Source: Nitrospirota bacterium
Lineage (GTDB): Bacteria > JACPQY01
Direction: 5' to 3'
NCBI GenBank assembly: GCA_016180645.1
Contig: JACPAV010000019.1
Coordinates: forward strand, 118,481-182,480
Length of the DNA stretch: 64,000 bases
The position numbers were made by a program, and so were the translations under genes. Below are positions 37,901 to 44,273 of the stretch, piece by piece. The notes beneath the pieces were generated by a model. The model was not told the DNA's origin. It saw only the letters and a list, made by a program, of their open reading frames with translations, and searched no databases. How positions within the stretch are numbered: the first letter of the stretch is position 1; each line of letters opens with the position of its first letter.

Positions 37901-38193
37901 TCGGTCTTCGAGTCGCGAAGGAGGAGGAGCTCGTCCAGCATCCCCACGAGATTGCGCACGCGCGCCTCGCCCTCGCCGCTGAGAAGCGAGGAGGCGATCG
38001 CGTTCGCCTGGGAGCGGGCGAGGACCTCGGCCTGCATCGCGGCCTCCCGCTTCAGCCTCGGTTGCAGGATCCCCTTCCAGGAAATGAGCATGACCCCGAG
38101 TAGAAGGAGCGCCAGCACGACGAACGCTCCCGAAAGAAGCACGTACGCCCCGCGCTCGTTCGTGGCCCATTCGCGTCCGGCGGGAGAAGTCAT
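34978..38193 (-). CDS. Hybrid sensor histidine kinase with two REC domains and HPt
   Basis: 1071 aa. Two TM helices (about residues 17-38 and 174-194) enclose a periplasmic sensor of about 135 residues; then a PAS-like region (220-320), HisKA with H352 in [11 protein letters not shown], HATPase (about 455-570: NLMGNALKFT, GLGLGLAISRRL), REC1 (about 587-705, acceptor in VAVLDWRMPD), REC2 (about 730-850, acceptor in VMMDVQMPEMDG) and a C-terminal HPt domain with H925 in LLHTLKGSAA. All key residues are present. It is coupled by 4-nt overlaps to the YfiR-like gene upstream and the cyclase downstream, so it probably relays a periplasmic signal to c-di-GMP synthesis. Confidence 0.93.
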   Translation of the reverse strand: MTSPAGREWATNERGAYVLLSGAFVVLALLLLGVMLISWKGILQPRLKREAAMQAEVLARSQANAIASSLLSGEGEARVRNLVGMLDELLLLRDSKTDTPFFLSVELQVDYEVVKAVEGTLDLRRGALGGSGFRVEVALYNPGSSELLGVAYVQVDDRPYRRLSQDVRRSMWGVSIGGLALLLLVSTLSLLSFRRLDRQRAQRERAERELWQQEKRYNRLVNSLSNTFVYTKDEKGRLTSASESVRGVLGFSPDDFIARHRELLSKPVAPADGSSSPERTFEVDLADEGGHPHHIEFSEVTLRNELKRVTGYDGIARDVTAQRHVQEELRHAKDEAESANRAKSLFLANMSHELRTPLNGVVGFTSLALRAGEAQPKVRGYLAKAQASAHLLIELVEDILDLSRIEASRLEIQRIDFDFDDLLSELADVIGLKAADKNLEILFSTAPDVPRRLRGDSVRLKQVLLNLMGNALKFTEQGEIVVKVDCGELRRDHAILKFSVRDTGPGIAPELLKAMFEPFTQADTSMTRRFGGLGLGLAISRRLVSMMGGEMHVESEPGKGSTFSFTATFDLPRGPVGPRRLADEFRNLPVLVADDNANARAVMGEMLRSLLCRATIVSSGPEAVEETKRALQQGAPFRVAVLDWRMPDLDGTETARELARLTAPTRLPVILVTAYDRDEAERLARQAGIEVVLHKPISPSSMHDAIMKVLHPTDEAMPAAPAPSTIQFVPGQSVLLVEDNAINREVAREMLGGLGLEVAEARNGFEALDALEKGRFDAVMMDVQMPEMDGLETVRRMRLQPRLEALPVIALTAHAMMGDRERFLKAGMSDYLPKPIDEKNLVGVMARWLKVRAGGTSTPAPLSTGPLPPELPGLKMEDGLRRVSGNVSLYRRLIPEFVLENRKAVDRLLGLLGSGDRAGAMALLHTLKGSAATLGAHRVAAAAAEAERHLRDPASGEVSLDGLESALAEVESSAAVIKRIPEAPSRPPGPNGSNGGTVRILPLIDLMKEHLRRNHLGALEQFAEIQRELGGTTSESLVRLGAAIDRLDFQSASAHLEALISELGLTPEGAT

Positions 38194-38801
38194 GGATAGG
38201 CCTTCGTGACTTTCATGAAAAACGGCTTGAGCGAGATACGTGAGGCTTCGAGAGTCCGCGTGTTGATGTAGGGCCGGACCTGCGCCTCCACGGACACCCC
38301 GCCGAGCACGCCGCTCTCCACGTCACCCTCGAACGGGGAGTAGACGATGAGGCCGTTCCGGATCCCATATTGGATGACGGACCTCAGCCTTGCGGGATCC
38401 AATGCCTCCGCGATGAAGATCCCCACTGGGGCCCTCCCTTCGTAGGCATTGAACGCGGAATCGGAATGGATTTCCGCCAGGACCGGCAACCCTCGGATCG
38501 CTTCGCCGCCGGATGGGCCGCCAACGTTCAGGCCATCCGCCAACTCGCGCGCCCGGCTCTTTTCACGTTGATAGAAGAAGACGATCAGGAGCCGGCCGTC
38601 GTCCGCAACCTTGTGCTCCAGTCCGACGTCCGCCGCCACAAGCGCCCGAAAGAGCCGTAGGCCGGCGCGAATGCGTGTTTCATCGCTCCCGGCCGCTGCG
38701 CTCCGGCCGAGATCCACCGCGGCCATCAAGCCGAACGCCGCCGCCACGCGGGCCGTGCGACTCAGAATGCCGGAGCTACCGTGCGGAACATGACGCTCCA
38801 C
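38190..38801 (-). CDS. YfiR-like (DUF4154) periplasmic protein
   Basis: 203 aa. N-terminal signal peptide (ARVAAAFGLMAAVDLGRSAAAG). The body matches the YfiR/DUF4154 layout: RIRAGLRLFRALVAAD, GRLLIVFFYQ, GIFIAEALDPARLRSVIQYG, a NGLIVYSPFEG segment, GGVSVEAQVRPYINTRTLEASRISL and PFFMKVTKAYP, the last being the usual LLxLAKxx end. In Pseudomonas YfiR is a periplasmic inhibitor of a membrane cyclase. The GTG start at 38801 has GGGGAGG six nt upstream; the open frame begins at a TTG (38822). First gene of the coupled four-gene module. The family match is by pattern only. Confidence 0.72.
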   Translation of the reverse strand: MERHVPHGSSGILSRTARVAAAFGLMAAVDLGRSAAAGSDETRIRAGLRLFRALVAADVGLEHKVADDGRLLIVFFYQREKSRARELADGLNVGGPSGGEAIRGLPVLAEIHSDSAFNAYEGRAPVGIFIAEALDPARLRSVIQYGIRNGLIVYSPFEGDVESGVLGGVSVEAQVRPYINTRTLEASRISLKPFFMKVTKAYP

Positions 38802-38945
38802 GGACAACCTCCCCAGGTCCAATGGCCACCATTCAACTCGCTTTCTCCGCCTTCATCGCAACGTGCATTATAGACCGCCCCTGTCTACAATCAAAGCCCA
38901 ATTCCGCTTGGCGCTTATGCGCATCCCACAGTCAAATGCCGGGGA

Positions 38946-39029
38946 TACGACGAACTGCCCGAGCCGGCCTTCTACATGGTGGGTTCCATCGAGGAGACGG
39001 AGCAGAAGGCCAAGCAGTTGATGCAGTAA
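38946..39029 (+). pseudogene. atpD: Relic copy of the atpD 3' end
   Basis: 84 bp that align without gaps to the last 28 codons of atpD (31708-31791), stop included, in the same orientation 7238 bp further on. There are six differences, all transitions; five are silent (one of them TAG to TAA) and one changes Ala to Thr. Similarity stops abruptly at both ends. The fragment has no start and is not translated from any visible ORF. The 291-bp gap it sits in (38802-39092) has nothing else recognisable. Confidence 0.9.
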
Positions 39030-39092
39030 GAGCCGGCTCTATTGAGGCCGAAGCTCGATAGCGGCTATCGTGTTTCGGCCTCGAATCATCCG

Positions 39093-39590
39093 TCAGAAAT
39101 AGTACCGGGCGCCGAGCCCACCCTGGAGATCGAACGACGTCTCGGGGACAAGCCTCATGCCGGGCACGATCTCGAGGAAAACGTCCACCGGCGCCCGGTG
39201 GAACAGATAGGTAAGCCCGATGGGCACCCGCACGCCGGCCTCGATGTCCTCCTCTCGAACACTGAGCCGTCCGCCTGCTCCTGCATAGACCGGAAACATC
39301 CCCATCGCCTCCGCCCCCGGTCCCGCTTCACGCCGCTTCCGACGATCCAAGAGATCGGCGACGGTCCACAGATAGTCCGCCTGAACCTGGAAAAACTCCC
39401 GTCGAAGTGAGTAGGCCGCTCCCCCCTGAATCGCCTGGTTGGAGTGGATCCAGTATTTCGCGCTTATTCCGGTGGGCTCCCCCACCATGATCCCCAGTCC
39501 TGCGGGCCTGGAATCGACGTCAAACGCCCACGATCCCCGGCAGCCTGCCCAGGTAAGAACAAGCGCCATGCTCACCAAGATAGTCTTCAT
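39093..39590 (-). CDS. Small outer-membrane beta-barrel protein
   Basis: 165 aa. Signal peptide MKTILVSMALVLTWAGC followed by RGSWA-FD; a lipoprotein reading of WAGC is possible. The mature part begins LGIMVGEPTGISAKYWIHSNQAIQG, a pattern seen in DUF3996/BAPKO_0422-type small barrels, and ends QGGLGARYYF with the terminal Phe expected for outer-membrane insertion. GGAG stands 7 nt before the ATG. Monocistronic as far as can be seen, downstream of the NarL-type regulator operon in the same direction. Function unknown. Confidence 0.7.
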   Translation of the reverse strand: MKTILVSMALVLTWAGCRGSWAFDVDSRPAGLGIMVGEPTGISAKYWIHSNQAIQGGAAYSLRREFFQVQADYLWTVADLLDRRKRREAGPGAEAMGMFPVYAGAGGRLSVREEDIEAGVRVPIGLTYLFHRAPVDVFLEIVPGMRLVPETSFDLQGGLGARYYF

Positions 39591-39604
39591 CCTCTTGCTC
39601 CGGC

Positions 39605-39772
39605 TTCCCGAGGCTAAACCCCGTGCCATGGAGGGTACGGGGCTCAGCCTCTAACTCATCCCACCCCGGCACGAGCCATTTTCCCAGCTTTTCGTTTTTA
39701 GACGCAGCGTCCATTCGCTCACCCTACTCTCGGCGCAGGGGCCCGCCAATGGGCATCCCACCCCAAATGGGG
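39605..39772. repeat. Hairpin repeats upstream of the small barrel gene
   Basis: CCCCGTGCC-ATGGAG-GGTACGGGG at 39619-39642 is nested inside GAGGCT/CAGCCTC arms and matches the hairpin at 24006-24029. A second small palindrome CCCC-AAAT-GGGG lies near 39760. The 203-bp gap has no gene; the promoter of the barrel gene should lie here but no clear one is seen. Confidence 0.6.
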
Positions 39773-39793
39773 AGGGAGCGACTACCCCCCCCT

Positions 39794-40462
39794 TCAGTTC
39801 GGTCGTGCAGTCAGGCCGCGCTCCATGGCGTAGCGTGTCAGTCCGGCGATGGTGTGAATCTCCAGCTTGTTCATCACGCTCTGCCGGTGCTTCTCAATCG
39901 TCTTCACGCTGATCGACAATTCCGTGGCCATTTCTTTGTTGCTGTATCCCTCGGCCACGAGCTGCAACACCTCCCGCTCCCGTTGGGTCAGCGCGTGCGG
40001 CTGCCCGTTTCCGGGGCCGCCTCCCCGCGCCTGCGATCGGAAATCCCCCACGAGGAACTTGTTCACGGCGGGGCTGAAGTAGGCGTTTCCCTTCGCCACT
40101 TCCCGGATCGCCGTGAGAAGCTCCGATACCGCCCGGTGCTTGATGAGATACGCCGAAGCGCCCGCTTCCACGGCGCGGTGGACGTATTCCATCTCGGCAT
40201 GCATGGACAACAGGACCGTGGCGGTACCGGGGCACGTCCTCCGGATCTGCGCCACGGCATCGATCCCGTTCAGGAGCGGCATCGCGATGTCCAGCACGGC
40301 CACATCCGGATGGATCTTGCTCGCCGCGCCTACCGCCGCCCGGCCCGTGTCGACATCCGCCACCACCTCCATGTCTTTCTCGCCGCTGATGAGGGATTTC
40401 AGGCCTTCCCTCACGATGGTGTGATCATCCGCCACCAGGACCGTAATCTTTCTTGAAGTCAT
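39794..40462 (-). CDS. NarL/LuxR-family response regulator
   Basis: 222 aa. REC domain with VLVADDHTIVREGL, acceptor Asp in VAVLDIAMPLLNG (near residue 58) and Lys in ISSK-like AYLIKHRAV, then a LuxR-type HTH (about 150-210): LTQREREVLQLVAEGYSNKEMATELSISVKTIEKHRQSVMNKL. DNA-binding transcription regulator; its cognate kinase is the HisKA_3 protein encoded immediately upstream (4-nt overlap). It also has its own AAGGAGG in front of the ATG. Last gene of the seven-gene signalling run. Confidence 0.94.
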   Translation of the reverse strand: MTSRKITVLVADDHTIVREGLKSLISGEKDMEVVADVDTGRAAVGAASKIHPDVAVLDIAMPLLNGIDAVAQIRRTCPGTATVLLSMHAEMEYVHRAVEAGASAYLIKHRAVSELLTAIREVAKGNAYFSPAVNKFLVGDFRSQARGGGPGNGQPHALTQREREVLQLVAEGYSNKEMATELSISVKTIEKHRQSVMNKLEIHTIAGLTRYAMERGLTARPN

Positions 40463-41667
40463 GGTTTCCTCCTTCTCTTCGTTTCCGCCGGTTGGGGCGA
40501 TCGGACGGGCACCGTCACCCTCAGCGAACGTCCCCCGCCGGGTCGTCGTATCCAGAGGGCTTTTCCCCCGGCCAGAGTCACCCGCTCCTCAATTCCCACA
40601 ATCCCCAATCCACCGCCTAAGCGGACACGTTTGCCCCCCTTTGAATACCTGCCGTTCCGGCCATCGTCCGCGACGGTCAAAATCGCCTCCCGAGGCCAGA
40701 CGTCCAAAGTCAATCGGGCCTCATGCGCTTTGGCGTGCTTCATTACGTTCGTCAGCGCCTCCTGCACCACCCGAAGGAGCGTCGTCTCGGTCTCCCGGCT
40801 CAGCCGACGCGCCGCTCCCGAGGATCTGACCCGCACACGCACTCCCGACATCGCCGATACCTGGCGCGCCACCGCCCTCAAAGCCGGGGCCAGAGACATG
40901 TGGTCGAGCAGCTCCGGGCGCAGGCCGTGGGCGATCCGGTGGATCGATTCCAACCCCTCGCGAACGGCATTCTGCAGAACGACGATTTTCCCCATGTTCC
41001 CGTCCAAGCGCCCCGCCGCTTTCTTCAGCCGCTCCAACCCCAGGTCCACGCCCGTCAGCACCTGACCGAGACCGTCGTGCAATTCCCGACTAATTCTTTT
41101 CCGCTCCTCCTCCTGCACGTGGATGAGTTCCCGTGAAACCCTTCGGAGGGCCCGTTCCGCCGTGCTGGCCTTCCGAAAAGCGCGCTTGTAGTGATTCTCG
41201 CTTTTCCCCAAGGCATCCGTAACTCGTTCCTTCTCCTCCGTCAGATGCCGGTGCTCGATGGCCATCCGGACGGACTGCCCCAGTTTCTCCAGTCGGTCCT
41301 TCAAAACGTAGTCGTAGGCGCCGTGCCGGATGGCCGACGCCGCCAAGTCCTCCCCAACCGCCCCCGACACGAGGATCAGCGGCACGCGCAGTCCCTTCTC
41401 CTTCAACAGATCGAGTGCCCGGAGGCCGTCGAATCCCGGCAGGCGGTAGTCCGCCAATATCACATCGAGGTCCGGGGACAACTTCGCCAGATAATCTTTT
41501 TCCGTCTCGGCGCGAATCGCCTCCGGAGCGAAGCCCGCCCGCCGGAGCCACTCGACGCAGAAGTGCGCGTCGTCCTCGGAATCCTCCAAGAGGAGTACGC
41601 GAAGCGGCTTCCGCGCGCGAAGGGACGGGACGATGGCTCCCAAGCTTGCCGCGGCTGCTGAGGTCAC
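40459..41667 (-). CDS. REC-HisKA_3 histidine kinase (NarX/DegS type)
   Basis: 402 aa, soluble. N-terminal REC (about residues 22-140: VLLLEDSEDDAHF, acceptor in ILADYRLPGFDG), coiled coil, HisKA_3 dimerisation domain with the phospho-His in RISRELHDGLGQVL near 215, and HATPase with VVQEALTNVMKHAKA near 310 and GGGLGIVGIEERV. GTG 41667 is chosen because GGGGGAG lies 6 nt upstream and it leaves a 22-nt gap to the previous gene; ATG 41733 would overlap that gene. Having a receiver at its N-terminus, it can itself be controlled by phosphorylation from another kinase of the cluster. Confidence 0.88.
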   Translation of the reverse strand: MTSAAAASLGAIVPSLRARKPLRVLLLEDSEDDAHFCVEWLRRAGFAPEAIRAETEKDYLAKLSPDLDVILADYRLPGFDGLRALDLLKEKGLRVPLILVSGAVGEDLAASAIRHGAYDYVLKDRLEKLGQSVRMAIEHRHLTEEKERVTDALGKSENHYKRAFRKASTAERALRRVSRELIHVQEEERKRISRELHDGLGQVLTGVDLGLERLKKAAGRLDGNMGKIVVLQNAVREGLESIHRIAHGLRPELLDHMSLAPALRAVARQVSAMSGVRVRVRSSGAARRLSRETETTLLRVVQEALTNVMKHAKAHEARLTLDVWPREAILTVADDGRNGRYSKGGKRVRLGGGLGIVGIEERVTLAGGKALWIRRPGGGRSLRVTVPVRSPQPAETKRRRKP

Positions 41668-41689
41668 TTCCTGCTCCCCCTTTTCCGAA

Positions 41690-42163
41690 TCAGGACGAAA
41701 GTTTCCGCCCCATTTTTCCGCCACGATGGCCATTCCCGGGTACGCGGCTTACCCGGCTCCAGTATTCCAGGAATTTCTTGACCATCCACTCCAAATCCGT
41801 CAGCCGTGTCGGCTTGACGAGATACGACACGACTCCCTGTTCGTAGGAACGCACCATGTCTTCCTCGCGGGAACTTGTGGTCAGGATCGCCACGGGGATG
41901 TGGCGGTACCTTGGGTCCCCCTTGAGCTGCCGGAGCACTTCGAATCCATCCGCCTTCGGCATCCGGATGTCCAGCACGATTAGATTCGGAGTGCCGGCCT
42001 TGGCGTGGGGGCCTTCACGCCGCAGGAATTGGATGGCCTCCTCCCCGTCGCGGGCAACGCCCAGGAGTCGCGCGTACCGGGTTTTTTCAAGAACTTCACG
42101 AAAGAGGAACGCATCGTCCTCGTTGTCTTCCACGTAAAGGAGGTCCAGCGCCGGAACGGTCAC
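41690..42163 (-). CDS. Stand-alone receiver protein (Rcp1-like)
   Basis: 157 aa single REC domain with no output: DLLYVEDNEDDAFLFREVLE, acceptor in IVLDIRMPKADGFEVL near residue 63, Thr in ILTTSS and Lys in LVKPT. The ED-DAFL style and the insert-rich loop are typical of Rcp1-type partners of bacteriophytochrome-like kinases, and such a kinase is encoded just upstream. The GTG at 42163 overlaps the kinase stop by 4 nt (GTGA) and has GGGGGG 5 nt upstream; the longer frame is rejected. Confidence 0.9.
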   Translation of the reverse strand: MTVPALDLLYVEDNEDDAFLFREVLEKTRYARLLGVARDGEEAIQFLRREGPHAKAGTPNLIVLDIRMPKADGFEVLRQLKGDPRYRHIPVAILTTSSREEDMVRSYEQGVVSYLVKPTRLTDLEWMVKKFLEYWSRVSRVPGNGHRGGKMGRKLSS

Positions 42164-43428
42164 ATGCCCCCCTTCATCGGAACGCTGAACCGGAAGGTCG
42201 CCCCACGGCCCGGCTCTGATTCCACCCATAATTTACCTCCATGTCTTTCGACGATTCGCTTGCAGATCGTCAGGCCCATGCCGTTTCCCGGATAGTCCGA
42301 AGAAGGATGCAGCCTCTGAAAAATGACGAAGATCCGATCGAAGTAGCGCGGATCGATCCCGATCCCGTTGTCCCGCACGGAAAAGATCCACTCCGAGTCC
42401 CGCCGGTCGGCGGAGACATGGATCTGCGGGGCCGCCTTTTCCTGGAACTTCACGCCATTCTGAATGAGATTCTGAAGCAACTCCTGCATCCGCATCGAAT
42501 TGGCCCACACGGAGGGCAACGGATCGTGCGTGACCACCGCCCCCGTGCTCTTGATCATGGCATCCAGGTTCGACACCGCGGATTCCAGCACGCTTTCCAT
42601 CTCGATGGTTTCAAACGGGCTCTCCCCGGTCGACACCCGCGAGTAGTTGAGGAGGTCCCGGATCAGGCTGTGCATCCGATCCGCGCCTTCGAGGATTTTT
42701 TCCAGATACTTCCGGCCCTTGGGATCGAGTTTTCGCCGCCCTGCACGCTCCAAGAGCTGCGCGTAGTTGCCCACTTTCCGGAGCGGCTCCTGGAGATCGT
42801 GAGAGGCGACGTAGGCGAACTGCTCGAGCTCTTCATTCGATCGGGCCAATTCCTTCGCATTCATCTCGAGTTCACGGGCGTACCGTTGCACCTCGACCAG
42901 TCGCTTCTCCTGCTCCCTCCGGATGATTTCCTGAAACTGCATCTCCTGGATCTCCCGGGCCTGCCTCCGCACCTGCTCCGATTTCCTGAAGAGTTCGACA
43001 AATACCGATACCTTCGAGCGCAGAATTTCCGGCGGAAAGGGCTTCAGGATGTAGTCGACCGCCCCCAGCGAATACCCACGGGAAACGTGCTCCATCTCCG
43101 TATTGACGGCAGTGACGAAGATGATCGGGATGTGCCTGCATTTGTCCCTGGACCGGATCAGGGCCGCCGTCTCGAAGCCGTCCATCCGCGGCATTCTCAC
43201 ATCCAGGAGGATGAGGGCGATTTCCCTCTCCAACAGATGCTTGAGCGCCGCCTCACCGGATGCCGCCCGCAGCATGTTCAGGTCCATGTCACCCAGCACG
43301 GCTTCCAGGGCGAGGAGGTTTTCCGCGCGATCATCCACCAGGAGAACGGTCGGCCGCCGCTCCCCGGCCTCCATGTAGGTTTGCGGGCCGTTCGGCTTGA
43401 CCAGCGGCCCGGGTTGAAGTTCAAACAT
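42160..43428 (-). CDS. REC-HisKA hybrid histidine kinase
   Basis: 422 aa, soluble. REC (about residues 26-145: VLLVDDRAENLLAL, acceptor in LILLDVRMPRMDG, Lys in ILKPF), a charged coiled coil (REQEKRLVEVQRYARELEMNAKEL), HisKA of the phytochrome-like type with the phospho-His in YVASHDLQEPLRKVGNY near 212, and HATPase (NLIQNGVKFQ, DNGIGIDPRYFDRIF, GNGMGLTICKRIV). ASHDLQEPL-type kinases commonly pair with Rcp1-like receivers; here the receiver gene follows with a 4-nt overlap. Starts 6 nt after the CheR-like stop. Confidence 0.92.
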   Translation of the reverse strand: MFELQPGPLVKPNGPQTYMEAGERRPTVLLVDDRAENLLALEAVLGDMDLNMLRAASGEAALKHLLEREIALILLDVRMPRMDGFETAALIRSRDKCRHIPIIFVTAVNTEMEHVSRGYSLGAVDYILKPFPPEILRSKVSVFVELFRKSEQVRRQAREIQEMQFQEIIRREQEKRLVEVQRYARELEMNAKELARSNEELEQFAYVASHDLQEPLRKVGNYAQLLERAGRRKLDPKGRKYLEKILEGADRMHSLIRDLLNYSRVSTGESPFETIEMESVLESAVSNLDAMIKSTGAVVTHDPLPSVWANSMRMQELLQNLIQNGVKFQEKAAPQIHVSADRRDSEWIFSVRDNGIGIDPRYFDRIFVIFQRLHPSSDYPGNGMGLTICKRIVERHGGKLWVESEPGRGATFRFSVPMKGGM

Positions 43429-43434
43429 CGTTCG

Positions 43435-44256
43435 TCACGCTACCCTTCGGTATGTGTGCGGGGCGCCCTCCATCGGCTGGTAGGAGTACTTTCCGAACTC
43501 GGGCGGCGGGGCCTCGGCGTTCCCCAACGCGATCACCCCGGACAGGCACAGGCTTGCATGAAACACCCCGAAGATTCTCCGCTTGTAGGACTCGCTGAAG
43601 GGCTCCAGCACGCCCCGGGCCACGATGAGCACGAATTCGTTGAACGAGCTGTCGGTGGCGAGATGGTGCGATACGCGCACGATTCGGTCTTTCAGATCCG
43701 AGTCGAGAACCGCTCTCTGCCGAACGATCTTGAAATAGTCCGGTAGTTTCGCTCGACCTCCGGAGGCCGCATAGGCGGAGTCCGAGGCTTTCATCACCCC
43801 GACGGGGACGGTACGCGAGTCTTCCGGCGCGCCCGCCACGCCTGTTCGGCGGGAGACATAGATCGTGGATCGATCCGCCAGACCCGCCTCCCTCAGAACG
43901 ATGGCCAGGGACTCCGCTTCGAACCCGCCCTCCACCAACTGCCAGATCCGGATGAAGGGAAAGGTGCGCAGATAGGGCGCGATGGACTTCCGGACGGTTC
44001 GGAAGAATTCCGGAGGTTCGAACAGCCGGCGTCCGTTGCCGGACACATCCTGCATGAGCCGGTTGAAGCAGGGACCCTCCCGGAGCAGCTTTTCCTGGAG
44101 ACCTGAAATGCTGCGAACCTTTTCCTCTCGCACCCGTTTCCGGATGCGTGGACCCAACCAGGCCGGATCGTAGGAGCGCAGATCGAAGCCGTAGCGGGCG
44201 AAGATGCCCTGCAGCAGAAGCTGCATCTCCACCGACTCCGTTTCGCCGCCCGACAC
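43435..44256 (-). CDS. CheR-like protein lacking the SAM-binding motif
   Basis: 273 aa, the usual length for CheR chemoreceptor methyltransferases. The fold is recognisable along its whole length: LLLQGIFARYGFDLRSY, FNRLMQDVSGN, PEFFRTVRKSIAPYLRTFPFIRIW, SHHLATDSSFNEFVLI, RRIFGVFHASLCLSGVIALG. But the SAM motif expected after RIW (AGCSTGEEVYS) reads QLVEGGFEAES, the ATD of motif II reads VSR, and CRNVLIYF reads ARGVLEPF. It is therefore probably a catalytically dead paralogue kept as a binding or scaffold protein. Start GTG 44256 has GGGAG 5 nt upstream. Located between the poly-HAMP kinase and a REC-kinase in one operon. Confidence 0.82.
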   Translation of the reverse strand: MSGGETESVEMQLLLQGIFARYGFDLRSYDPAWLGPRIRKRVREEKVRSISGLQEKLLREGPCFNRLMQDVSGNGRRLFEPPEFFRTVRKSIAPYLRTFPFIRIWQLVEGGFEAESLAIVLREAGLADRSTIYVSRRTGVAGAPEDSRTVPVGVMKASDSAYAASGGRAKLPDYFKIVRQRAVLDSDLKDRIVRVSHHLATDSSFNEFVLIVARGVLEPFSESYKRRIFGVFHASLCLSGVIALGNAEAPPPEFGKYSYQPMEGAPHTYRRVA

Positions 44257-44273
44257 CGTGGCTCCCGCGCCCG

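Noticed and set aside
31792..39030. Integrative element with its own integrase between the atpD copies
   Set aside because: No recombinase, relaxase or transposase is encoded there; all four ORFs are signalling or receptor genes. The insertion mechanism is left open.
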